A stretch of 64,000 nt of DNA from Axinella damicornis (Eukaryota; Porifera; Demospongiae; Axinellida; Axinellidae): positions 1,678,554 to 1,742,553 of the forward strand of contig OZ007509.1 of the NCBI GenBank assembly GCA_963931865.1. Reading direction: 5' to 3'. The notes beneath the pieces were generated by a model. It searched no databases, had not been told where the DNA came from, and was given only the letters and a program-made list of their open reading frames with translations. Below, in pieces: positions 21,585 to 32,300 of this stretch. Made by a program: the position numbers and the translations under genes. Every line of letters begins with the position of its first letter. Positions within the stretch are counted from its first letter, which is position 1.

Positions 21585-23821
21585 ATGACGGATTCGTCTG
21601 AAGAGGACTACCATTCGGCTGATGAAGACGGAGGGGGGACAACCGCAAGGGCGAAGGAAAGACTGGAGGTGAGAACGGAGGAGGTGGTACCGTCAGAAAT
21701 GAGCAATGTAGAAGATGGGGGTCATTCTACATCAGAAGTGTCTTTTTCGCGTGGTGATGGAACTGAGCCCCACCATCATGGTGATAGGGAGGAGAACTTG
21801 GCTGCAGTAGTTGGAGAAGAGACACATGTGCCTCCTTGTGATAATGAAACGGACCCCCAAAGAACTACGGTTGTGTCTGGAAGGGAGGGCGGTACCGAGG
21901 ACTCTGTAAGAGCGTCGGCTGATTCTGAGGGGGAGTATGTGACAGGACTAGATAACCGCTATGTCAGTGAAGACGCCACCATCAAGGGAGACAAAGTGGA
22001 GCTCACTGAGGAACAGATCAAGGTTTGCAAATTGAAATAGAACAGCCATAGAACACAAGTAGTCTGGTGCACCAGCACGAATCGCACTCACATGACCGCA
22101 CCGGGAAGGGGAGGGAAGGGGAGGGGAGGGTCTAGCAACTTTGGATCACTTTACCTGCTCTACTCAAAATCTGGCGAGTATCAGATTGTAGCTGTCACAT
22201 GTGATACTCAATTCGGTCAGTGCAATCACTGTATTTGCTGTACAGCAACCAAACAGACAGAACTATAAGCAGCTGTCGAGGTTAGCGGACCGGATTTGAC
22301 TGGCTGCAGCTGTACTAAGTGAATTGTTTTGATGTGAAGGACACGTGACTTCAGGTTTGCTTTTGTGCCAAGTGGTCTAAACCTTCCTTCTCTGTGTATG
22401 CATCAGCGATCACATCATGGAGGAAAGCGAGGGCTAGCTTGTTAGACTAGACCATGACATGATTCCTACTCTTAACATACTTCCTCAACTGACTGTCGTG
22501 TTCATCACTGCAGCTGATGAAGGAGAATGCCAACAGGTTGAAGAAAGAAGGGAATGATACCTTTAAGAGTGGAGGTGACTCTATCATGAGCGCATGATGA
22601 CATCATCGTCATTGCGGTGAAAGACGATGATGTCATCATGCACTCTTACTCTACGCCGGCTACTAATTATGAGCTTTCTATCTAGGCAAACATTCACTAT
22701 TCCTGTCTACTGTCTGTGCTCTGCAGATTATGCCGAGGCTGTGGGCTACTACACGGAAGCCCTGAAAGTTTACCCCCCTGCCTGCGAGCAGGAGATTGCT
22801 GTCTGCTATGCCAACCGGGGAGCTTGCCACATGAAGCTGGTACAGACATCTACGTTGATAAGATGGATAGACACACTGCTTGAAACCATGTGTACTATTA
22901 CTTCTGCAGGAGGAATACCAGAATGTTGTCGATGACTGCACAAAAGGTACAGTATACAAAACTTTGAACATTCATCTCATCTTTATACTAATTATAATTT
23001 TGTCCCCTTTTCTTCATCTGTGTAGCTAGTGGGGAGCATATCAAGACTACCTTTTATGCATCCATGCTTTTGTCTATCATGAAGATATTTTACTTCAGAC
23101 GCATAATTGTTGATCATTTTTTAGCACTGGAGCTCAGCCCTGACTATCTGAAAGCGCTGATGCGAAGAGCTCAATCCAGTGAGGCTCTTGAGAAGTACGA
23201 GGATGCATTAGAAGGTAGGCAGAGCTGAAGGCCCAGGCAGCAGTAGCAAGAGCAGCACGATCACTCGTATCCATGGAGAGGCATTGTTCCCTGAATTACA
23301 GGTTTGCCAGAGCACTGTAAAGTGTACGACTTTCCTCTGCAGATTACAAGCGTGCCCTTGAGCTGGACCCATCCCAAACTGTTGCAAGACAAGCTGTGAT
23401 GGTTAGTTATTGATTCCATTCCTATACCGTCATCTTTTGATTGCTTGGGGCATGGCAGTGTGGGGAGCAGGCATGGATGTGGGAACGTCCTGGGTGAGAC
23501 CTAGCCTCGTTCCCATGGCGTGTCTGTGAACGAGGCTAGGGTGAGACTATGATTGTGCTTACCGCTGTTGCCTAATTGTACAGTATCTTCCAGAGAAGAT
23601 CAAAGAGCAACATGAAAAACTAAAAGATGAAATGATGGGTGCGTTTGTGTGCATGTTCAAGTGTTTGGACTTGAACCAAGTCTAGTTGTTCACTTACTGC
23701 TGCAGGGAAGCTCAAGGAGCTTGGAAACGCCATCCTGAAACCCTTTGGCTTGTCTACCCAGAACTTTCAACTCCAGCAAGACCCCCAGAGTGGAGGTTAC
23801 TCCATTAACTTCAAGAGATAG
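21585..23821 (+). CDS. TTC1: Tetratricopeptide repeat protein 1, 8 exons, 322 aa
   Basis: TTC1 is a small TPR adaptor that binds Hsp90/Hsp70 and Ras/G-alpha proteins in the cytosol. Exons: 21585-22022, 22514-22574, 22727-22839, 22910-22946, 23125-23214, 23343-23401, 23584-23638, 23706-23821. Exon 1 encodes a long acidic, low-complexity N-terminus ([17 protein letters not shown]). Then comes [18 protein letters not shown] leading into three TPRs: [50 protein letters not shown]. The C-terminus [17 protein letters not shown] and GGYSINFKR aligns closely with human TTC1 (FGLSTENFQ...YSINF). It probably begins its own transcription in the 180 bp after ACTR1. Confidence 0.95.
22583..22646. repeat. 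Imperfect palindrome, GATGATGACATCATCG family
   Basis: GAGCGCATGATGACATCATC...GATGATGTCATCATGCACTC in TTC1 intron 2. The same element is at about 18918-18982 in ACTR1 intron 8 (GAGTGCATGATGACATCATC), and a related tandem is at 47415-47510 in AUP1. The GTGCATGATG ends suggest one mobile hairpin family. Confidence 0.6.
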
Positions 23822-24264
23822 TGCTCTGTACGCTCATCAATTGCAACTTTTACCGTATGTGATAACACAATCACACTCCCTTGCGCATGCGCACGTGCAC
23901 GTACAGCGAGTCGACCTTGATTCGTAGAATCAGGTTTTATATCCAAGAATGACCGATGCTCTTTGTTTGTACTCCACACTTATTCCTGCTTTGTGTAAAT
24001 TGCACCTAGAATTGCCTGTAAGATTGAAATCCTTGCTACATACGAATTTTCAATGCAACAAAATAATTATACAGTAGAAAGTAAACCACCACACACGGTG
24101 ATCGTTCCCATGCAGGCTGCGTGGGAGGAGAGAGCCTGGGAATGAGCCCATGATAGTACTAAGGTACAAAAAAGAGGAATTGTAAAACTAAGCCTGTAAA
24201 AATTGATAGTTGATGAATCACCTCCCAAAAAACTATCAACTGCAGATGTGCAGAATAAAGATGA
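23822..24264. other. TTC1 to repeat-protein spacer
   Basis: Convergent 3' ends. It holds a diverged TAGCCTCG-type hairpin at about 24104-24150 (CGTTCCCATGCAGGC...GCCTGGGAATGAG) and AT-rich sequence. No gene seen. Confidence 0.5.
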
Positions 24265-25191
24265 TCAGTCGACGACGATGATATCATCATCCCTGACGCA
24301 ATTTTGTCTCACTGGAACCTTTGTGATGTGAATAGAGAAAGGCCTCGGCGGACGTTTTGGCAACCTACTGGGCCCCTTTAGAAGTGTAGTTTGTGTGCCA
24401 GCATCAGGGCTCACCATTCTTTCTGTGTTGACTTTAAAATTGGGAGCAGGTGATCTTTTCTTTACCTTCGACTGTTCCAGCGGGTTCTTTAGGCATGCAG
24501 TTTCATGTATGGCAGCATCAGGGATCAGCACCTTTTGTGTCTCGACTTTCAAGCAGGGAGCAGGTGATCTTTTCTTTACCTTCGACCGTTCCAGCAGCTT
24601 CTTTAGGCATGCAGTTTCATGTATGGCAGCATCAGGGCTCGGCACTCTTTGTGTCTTGACTTTAAAGTTGGGAGCAGGTGATCTCTTCTTTACCTTCGAC
24701 TGTTCCAGCGGCTTCTTTAGGCATGCAGTTTCATGTATGGCAGCACCAGGGCTCAGCATTCTTTGTGCCTTGACTTTAAAGTTTGGAGCAGGTGATCTCT
24801 TCTTTACCTTCGACCGTTCCAGCGGCGGACTCCTCCTGAAATTCTTTGCGAGGTTTGCCCTCATTCTCAGCTGGGCTAGGACCTTGGCCTGGCGTTCCAA
24901 CCCAGGGACATAACAAGGAAACGTATTATAGAGCTCAGATTCTGGATCGGCCTCCACCACGTGTATGGCCCGCTCGGTGATCTTTGATGCCAGTGGTCTC
25001 TCTCTCCTTTCAGCTATTTCTTGCAAGTTTGCAGGGTACACTGGCAGGGTAGAGGGCGGTGAGTTCCAGTGGTGCACTACTTCAGCTGGAAAGTTGGTGA
25101 TGTGTTTGACTAAGCAGAAAATAAAACAAAAACATATGAAGAGCGCAACACCACCATACATAATAGTCTCAGGACATAGTGACACTACCAT
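24265..25191 (-). CDS. Single-exon membrane protein with four 38-residue tandem repeats
   Basis: Unrecognised protein of 308 aa (298 if it starts at the second Met, MYGGVALF). One hydrophobic segment, GGVALFICFCFIFCLV (residues 13-28), is followed by a charged region with IAERRERPLASKITERA. Then come four tandem repeats of 38 residues from residue 123: consensus PLE(R/Q)SKVKKRSPAPNFKV, then KTQRVLSPDAAIHETACLKK; the fourth is truncated. The repeat is exactly 114 bp in DNA and mutations preserve frame, so selection on protein or very recent duplication is likely. SKVKKRSPAP is basic and could be phosphorylated or a nuclear/lipid-binding motif; that is speculation. The first codons overlap a short CACTACCATACATAATCA repeat upstream (25150-25225), so the true start is uncertain. 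The C-terminus is DDDIIVVD. Confidence 0.7.
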   Translation of the reverse strand: MVVSLCPETIMYGGVALFICFCFIFCLVKHITNFPAEVVHHWNSPPSTLPVYPANLQEIAERRERPLASKITERAIHVVEADPESELYNTFPCYVPGLERQAKVLAQLRMRANLAKNFRRSPPLERSKVKKRSPAPNFKVKAQRMLSPGAAIHETACLKKPLEQSKVKKRSPAPNFKVKTQRVPSPDAAIHETACLKKLLERSKVKKRSPAPCLKVETQKVLIPDAAIHETACLKNPLEQSKVKKRSPAPNFKVNTERMVSPDAGTQTTLLKGPSRLPKRPPRPFSIHITKVPVRQNCVRDDDIIVVD

Positions 25192-26072
25192 ACATAATCA
25201 CATAGCGACACTACCATACATAATCAGTATCAGTACATAGCAAACCAACTGACAGCTATATATCTGTCTCAGTTGGCTGCCGCCTAGCTATTACTTAGCC
25301 TCGTCCCCAGGCTCCCCCTTGTGCGCGTGTGCAGAGGTGGGAGCTTGGGAACGAGGCTAGCTATTATACCAGGCTATTGAATTCAGATGCCATACCATAT
25401 TGCTTCATGTTGGTATACGGATGATCATGTAACAGTGTCAATGGGTTGGCAAGTGGACCATTCAGTATGGCTGACTGTCTGTGGATGTGTGTGTGTGAGT
25501 GTGTGTGTGTGTGCATGTGGCAGAGAAATAAATATTAGTACACACCCCATTCACTATTGTAAGTACAATGGCACAAGCTAGCTGTTCAAATAGTGTTTAT
25601 AACGTTCATAAGTACATCTGTTTTGGTCAGAACAAAATGTGGTTTCATGTCTGTAGCTATGATCGTGAGCGGACGGAGCAGGACTGCCAGGAGCAAGGTG
25701 GATGTGGCATACCGATGCTCGAAGCTTGGTCGATCATATCCCTACCACCTCACCGAAACTCAGGTTTGTCCGGTAATGCAACTTCCTTTGGAGCGTGTTG
25801 TCATGTTGACTGTGTCTGAATCAATCTCAGAGGATCTAAACTCTTCCTGGGGGTGAATTCCCAGACCCCGGTAAGGTGTAGCTAATCAGGAGGCCATAAC
25901 GTTATGGGATCCTGGCATCAAAACCAAGCCAGTTACTAGCTACATGAGACTACTTGAAATCCTGATCCTGCAACAGCTAGAATACCCCACAAGACTATGA
26001 ACCACGTGCATGACAGAGGCCTAAACGATCTGTCACGGACGAGACGGCTGGTTTCATACACCATCATGTCCA
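25192..26072. other. Spacer upstream of SEPSECS
   Basis: Contains a CACTACCATACATAATC tandem (25150-25225), a TAGCCTCG element (25296-25360) and a GTGTGT microsatellite (25478-25515). There is an exon-like plus-strand stretch at 25659-25763 (KVDVAYRCSKLGRSYPYHL) with a GT after it. I could not connect the exon-like stretch to any gene. Confidence 0.35.
25296..25360. mobile_element. TAGCCTCGTTCCCAG palindrome element
   Basis: TAGCCTCGTCCCCAGGCTCC ... GGAGCTTGGGAACGAGGCTA-type ends with a 25-bp centre; in the spacer between the repeat-protein gene and SEPSECS. Confidence 0.65.
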
Positions 26073-26306
26073 TCACCTGTTACACCAAGAGCTCTGCTGG
26101 CAGAGAAGTGCCCCTCTGTACTCAAACAGTCCGTCTCCGGTAATAAAAGATACTACAAAGCCATCACGGAACACACTCTCCACAGAAACGGGAATGATCT
26201 GTCCCTCTCCTATCAGCCCCACTCTCCCCAAACTTCCTTGGCCCTCCTCCATGTTAGCCTCCTCGCGTGTCCAGTCGGGGCGTTTGCATGCATAGAATTC
26301 GTGCAT
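26073..26306 (-). CDS. Possible short gene or first exon, antisense to SEPSECS 5' end
   Basis: Open minus-strand frame from MHEFYACKRPDWTREEANME to the stop at 26073, 77 codons, with protein-like composition (GRVGLIGEGQIIPVSVESVF, ITGDGLFEYRGALL). It begins only 55 bp from the SEPSECS ATG on the other strand, so the two could be divergent. A good donor (AACAG then GTGATG) precedes the stop, so it may instead be the first coding exon of a spliced gene; upstream, an acceptor (CCTTGCAG) precedes VQHLREVRAIW. I do not recognise the family. Confidence 0.35.
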   Translation of the reverse strand: MHEFYACKRPDWTREEANMEEGQGSLGRVGLIGEGQIIPVSVESVFRDGFVVSFITGDGLFEYRGALLCQQSSWCNR

Positions 26307-26360
26307 GATCCAAATAGCGCGCACCTCTCTCAAATGCTGCACCTGCAAGGCGTGTGTAAA

Positions 26361-29300
26361 ATGAATGAGAGTTCTTACCTGGCTGCAGGCGCTGCAATCC
26401 CCAAAACCTATGTCACACAGGGAAAGGATGCTAGGAGGACACACGAGAAGCACATTCAAGTACTGCTGCAGCAGGTAGGAGCTAGTCTCATGCAGTCTCT
26501 AGTGATCGATGAATATCTATGATGAATGTAAGAATATACACGTCATTGGTTTTGTCATAAACATGCTATTGACAGCACAGCTACCGCCTGCCTTTCCTCC
26601 ATTCCTCCCTCCATCCTTCCCCACCGTGCACCCCTCTCCATTCATCCACCCCTTCCTCCTTGCCCAGCACAAGCTGCCTGACGAAGGCTGGAGCAACTTA
26701 AGGATACAACTGTTATTGCAGGAGCTTGCGTTAATGGACAGCAACAACTTCCCAGGTCAGTAGCTACGGAGGTGCCCTAATGGACAGCAGGTCAGTAGCA
26801 CGGAGGTGCCCTAATGGACAGCAGGTCAGTAGCTACAGAGGTGCCCTAATGGACAGCAGGTCAGTAGCTACAAAGGTGCCCTAATTGACAGCAGGTCAGT
26901 AGCTACAAAGGTGCCCTGATGGACAGCAGGTCAGTAGCTACAGAGGTGTGCGCCCTAATGGATAGCAGGTCAGTAGCTACAAAGGTGCCCTAATGGACAG
27001 CAGGTCAGTAGCTACAGAGGTGCCCTAATGGACAGCAGGTCAGTAGCTACAGAGGTGCCTTAATGGACAGCAGGTCAGTAGCTACAGAGGTGCCCTGATG
27101 GACAGCAGGTCAGTAGCTACAGAGGTGCCCTAATGGACAGCAGGTCAGTAGCTACAGAGGTGCCCTGATGGACAGCAGGTCAGTAGCTACAGAGGTGCCC
27201 TAATGGACAGCAGGTCAGTAGCTACAAAGGTGCCCTAATGGACAGCAGGTCAGTAGCTACAGAGGTGCCCTAATGGACAGCAGGTCAGTAGCTACAGAGG
27301 TGCCCTAATTGACAGCAGGTCAGTAGCTACAGAGGTGCCCTAATTGATAGCAGGTCAGTAGCTACAGAGGTGCCCTAATGGACAGCAGGTCAGTAGCTAC
27401 GGAGGTTCCCTAATGGACAGCAGGCCAGTAGCTACGGAGATGCCCTAATGGACAGCAGGTCAGTAGCTACAGAGGTGCCCTAATGGACAGCAGGTCAGTA
27501 TTATCAAACCCTTTACTAGCCTCATTCCCAGGCCGTGTGGGAATGAGGCTAACCCTTCACTGGAATGCCATAAGTGAATGAGCAACTTGTCTATCCTCTT
27601 CCATACCTTCCATCACACTTTCATGTGTGTGCTAATCTTGGTGGGCTAAGATGGTTCTGAGCCCTCCAGATGTACCGCTGTTGTCCTTGTCAAGACCCCA
27701 CAGCTACTGTGTAACCTCATTACTCTGTGATCTCCATTCACAGAGAACGTTGGAGTGGGGGAGAGGGAGGCGAGGATTGCATCCGAGCTTGTGGCACAAA
27801 GACACTTTAGGTGACTACTCTAGAGTGGAGGTACTACAAGTCGAGAGTGAAACGCAAGAAACGTTATCAGAATAAAAGCCTGCCTGTGCTTAATTAGCCC
27901 TGAACCTCAACCATGCCCGTATGACAAGGCACGTTCCCAGAGACCTTCTCCACACTGGAGCAGTGTAACAGGGAGCAAACACTCCCCACTTTGATCTCAA
28001 GAATCAGGGGGTACTAATTCAGGTGATAAACAGTCCTAGTGGGGTCCACTAGACACTTGAGATGAAAGAGTTCCTAGGCTAGGGTCTGGGCACCTGTGTG
28101 TTGACTGTCCTGGGTTTCCCTTCTTTAGACTTGGTCACGGAATAGGGCGCTCTGGGGATATCACAGCTGTGCAGCCCAAGGCAGCTGGCTCATCTCTCAT
28201 CGCAAAACTGACCAACAGCATGGTGCTTGACCTCTTGAGGCGTGCAGGTATGCAAACGTTGTGGGCTTGGTGGTATCAGGAGCTTATGAGTGCTGTGAAG
28301 TGGCTGAGCGTGGCAAAGTGGCTGAGCGTGGCAAAGCGGCTGAGCACGGCGAAGCGGCTGAGCTCGGAGAAGCAGTGCTCATAAGCTCCATTTCTCCTGT
28401 CAGGCATTCAACTGCTCCTTTCTCCCTGACTGTCCTTCCCTCTGTCAGTACAGGTGTCTCTGCCGTCAAGCGGTGTGTGCTGATACCGGTGGCAACCGGG
28501 ATGGCCATGATGCTCGTGCTGCTCACCCTCAAGCAGCTGAGACCAAAGGCAAAGTACGTTCTCTGGCCAAGGATTGACCAGAAGAGCTGCTTCAAGTGCA
28601 TGGTTTCTGCAGGTACGTTTCCCTTGCTCGTCCTTGCACTTCCTAGATGAATAGCTGAGGATGTCGGATGTCGACCTTACCCTGACAGAGCTATGTGTAG
28701 CCCCATTCTCAGTCCCAAGAAACGGAGACTGGGAATGAGTTCAATGGAGCTGTAAACTAGTAGAGTACAGCTCCTGAGATATCTTGTACACCCTGTGAGT
28801 GTAGCTGGAGGTCCTCTCTCCCTCTCTCTTCCCTTCTCCCTCCTTACCCTTCAACTGTATCCTTCCTTCTCTCCCTCTCCCCCTCTCCCCCCCCCCCCCC
28901 CCCCCCCCCCCTCTCTCTCTCGTCCCCACTGCTCTTGTCTCCCTAGGCGTGGAGCCTGTGGTAATCGAGAACGTTTTGGAGGGGGACGAGCTGAGAACAG
29001 ACCTCCACACTCTGGAGGAATCTGTGCAGAAATTGGGAGAGGAGAATGTTCTGTGTGTGCTTACCACCACCAGCTGTTTTGCACCGAGAACACCAGACAA
29101 GTTAGCAGCTATACTTTACTCTCTCAGTCTTAGAGCGTCCTCAACTGCTTCATGACTTTTATCATGCAAAATACCTGTAGTAGTAGCTGGACTTTGCTGT
29201 GGTTTGAGAACTAGAGAGGACATGCTGCTGCATGTAATGGTGAAAACTCTCATTCTCAATTTCTAACCCAACACTTACATGAAGTTAAGACACCTAGAGG

Positions 29301-32300
29301 CCAGTAGCTGTGACCATTCCCATTCTGAAACTTCTGGTCTGGGAACAGGACTATGTACATGTGAAAGTGAGGTCAGTGTTCTACCTGCACCTGCAGGTTA
29401 CCTGAGGTGGGGCAGATCTGTAAGAGATACGACGTCCCCCACATCGTCAACAATGCCTACGGTGTGCAGTGTACCAAGTGTATGCACTTGGTTCAGGAGG
29501 TAGGCGGCCATGCATGCAACTACCCTAACCTTATTCCAGGTCTTTTCTTTTCAACATCTGCAATTGCGGCATCTGGTGAGTAGCTTAGCCTCATTCCCAG
29601 GAGCCTTGGAACACACTACTGTGGGAACAAGGCTAAAGACTTCGAACACACTTAGACCAGTCAGTGGGGTCGCAAAGGATGCAGGTCTATTCTCCCTCTG
29701 GGTACTTACGTGTACTACCTAATGTGTCACAAGCACATAAGTAGAGTGGATGGGCAGGTTAATGGACCTAGGCCAAGCAGTTAGGAGCAAGCTAGCCTCA
29801 TTCCCAGGCCACCTGGGAATGAGGCTAGGAGCAAGCTTACTCTGACACCATTATGTGTAGCTCTGTGTAGTTTCACTAGCAAGGAAAATACTGTGATGCT
29901 GAAATAGCACGCTGTACCCTGGTCCCAGAGTACACAATGCTTGAATGCAACTAAATCTGCTGTACAGCATTTTGTGGTTACCAGGTAAACAACCAAACTA
30001 TGAATTCTGCTCACTGATTGGCTCGCACAGTTAGCACTCTCATGAGGTCCAGAGGATGCCTGAGGAGACTGACTATGACTGTTTTTGGCGGGAGGCTGAG
30101 TTGTTACCAAGCGGTACAGCCTCAATGCCATGTCGTAGGATGAGTAAGCTTGCTTTGCAGACTAGCCTCATTCCTGGGCCCAGCCTCATTCCCAGGCCTA
30201 TCGTCACACCCTGCTGTTAGGGTACCGGTAGTGAGTGGTGCCCCCATTCCCAGACCACACCCACCTCCAATGTTTGAGTATGGAATCTATCCCCCTAAAA
30301 TTATCCTACGCCAATACAAAGCAGGCAAAGTCTCATTCCCAGGCCTTCAGAAGTTCCTAGCCTCCAATTTTTGATCCCTTGCAGCAAGCAATCAAAAACT
30401 GGAGGTAGGAAGACTGGGAAGGCTTGGAGTGTTTGGGAAGGGTGCTTGGGGGTTGGGACTTGGTTCAAAGGTGAACTGATTCAGAGGTGAGGTGAAGCTC
30501 ATTAGTCTTGTGTGAAGCACAGGTGTGCAGCCACAAGATGCTGATAAGGGTGGCCACTTGCTGATCAAAATCTCATTAACTTAAAAACTCTTTTGTGCAT
30601 GCCAGAGCTTGTTTTGACCTGAGACCCTGCCCAGCTGTCCCTGACCTACTGCATGACTGAATGGCTAGGGAATAAGCTTCGTTCCCAGGCTCCACTGTTG
30701 CTTGCAGTACACCCAGCTTTTGCTGGTGCAGTATAGTACTGCAAGGGACAAAAAGCTGGGTGGGGCTTTATTTTGGAAGATATCAACCCTGCACTGCCAT
30801 CCCACCAGGCCCACAGGGTGGGGAGAGTGGATGCCTTTATTCAGAGCACGGACAAGAACTTCATGGTACCAGTGGGTGGGGCCGTGGTCGCCAGCTGTGA
30901 CGAGTCCTTCATTCAGAAAGTTGCCCAGATATATCCTGGTGAGTTGCCCTGTCAAGCTATGCCAGGGTTTTGTTTGAAGGAGCCTGAGAAGGTGTGCTGT
31001 GCTGTGGCAGCACTCCCAGCAAAACCCTCCCATTACACTTAACCATGTGTCACAGTAATATCTGTCAATGTCATGGCTAGAAGCAATTGCTTCAATGCTG
31101 AGAGGACTCCCAGTTAATTATTAAACATTTTTGTCAGGACTGGTTTTGATTGCGGAATGGTTGCAAAGTGCAAGTTAAGTCTCGTTCCCAGACCATTTAT
31201 CCAGTGCGTGTATCGCTTCCAGTATAACGCACAGAAATACACGCGATACTAAAAGCGATCCGTGCTGGGGTTGGTTGGGTCTGGGACCGAGACTAAGTGC
31301 AAGTGTGCAAAACCATACACGTGTTATACCTTACACATTCTGTTGTGTGCAATAACGCAACTGCAGGCACATGTGCCGCAGAAACGCAACGTAGACTACC
31401 TACTATTACGCAGTCAAAGCCAGTCCTACAGTGTGTCTCTGTGCCAAACGGTGCTGAATATTGGGCCAGCATAATTTTCCAATTCCTGCCCAAGGCTAAT
31501 GTATGTAGGTTCCTATTGTCCTTGTACCCAGACCTTCCTCACCCCAGTGTTTGTACTGCAAGCGATAAACACTAGAAGGCCTGGGTGCAAGGCTTGCTTT
31601 CTATCCCGTACGTTCTCTTGAGCTCAAAACTAAGAGACTGAGTCCTGATGAGATTTGACCAATCTTTGCACTCTGTGGACAGGAAACCCTAATTGAGAAG
31701 GTTGGGTAGATAACACTACCTACCAGTGGGGCTTCCAGCCACTTCAGATCAACAGCAGGGGGGGTAGGACAAGATCACGTGCACTGTCATTTTGTATGAC
31801 GTAATGCAAAGTCGTTCTACTGCTTTTCTCTGTGGAAGAAGGCTGCATTGCGCTTTCAAAGCATCCTGAAGAGTAACCTCCATGCAAAGACTGTGACCGA
31901 ACTGGGTATAAGCCACTACACGCTACTACGTGCCTGTACTGAGCAGTTATGTAAGTGACCATGCAGACTCACCGAGAATATCAGCGAATGCAGACTTGTC
32001 GACCGCACTCAAGTGTTAAGCATCAGGTAGGAAGTCAATAAAGCGATCGAACCCCATCGAACCCCAGCGATAAGTCAGCGCTAGAGCTGTTACTAGTCTG
32101 CTAGTTCCGCATACTTCTTGTATATTATTGTGCACTATCCCTATGGAATTTTAATTGTACCACGTGCGCACAGACCTTGTCCCACCCCCCCTGGATCAAC
32201 AGTATCTTTTGGTGTTTTCTGGTTGTGCAATCTGTAGTATGTGCACGTGCCATGTCTTGGTGATCTCAAGCTCCAGAGCTCTGTATGTGTAGGTCGTGCC

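Noticed and set aside
25568..25856. Possible first exon of SEPSECS (KVDVAYRCSKLGRSYPYHL)
   Set aside because: The SEPSECS start at 26361 aligns residue by residue with the human N-terminus, so no upstream coding exon is needed; no other gene could be attached.
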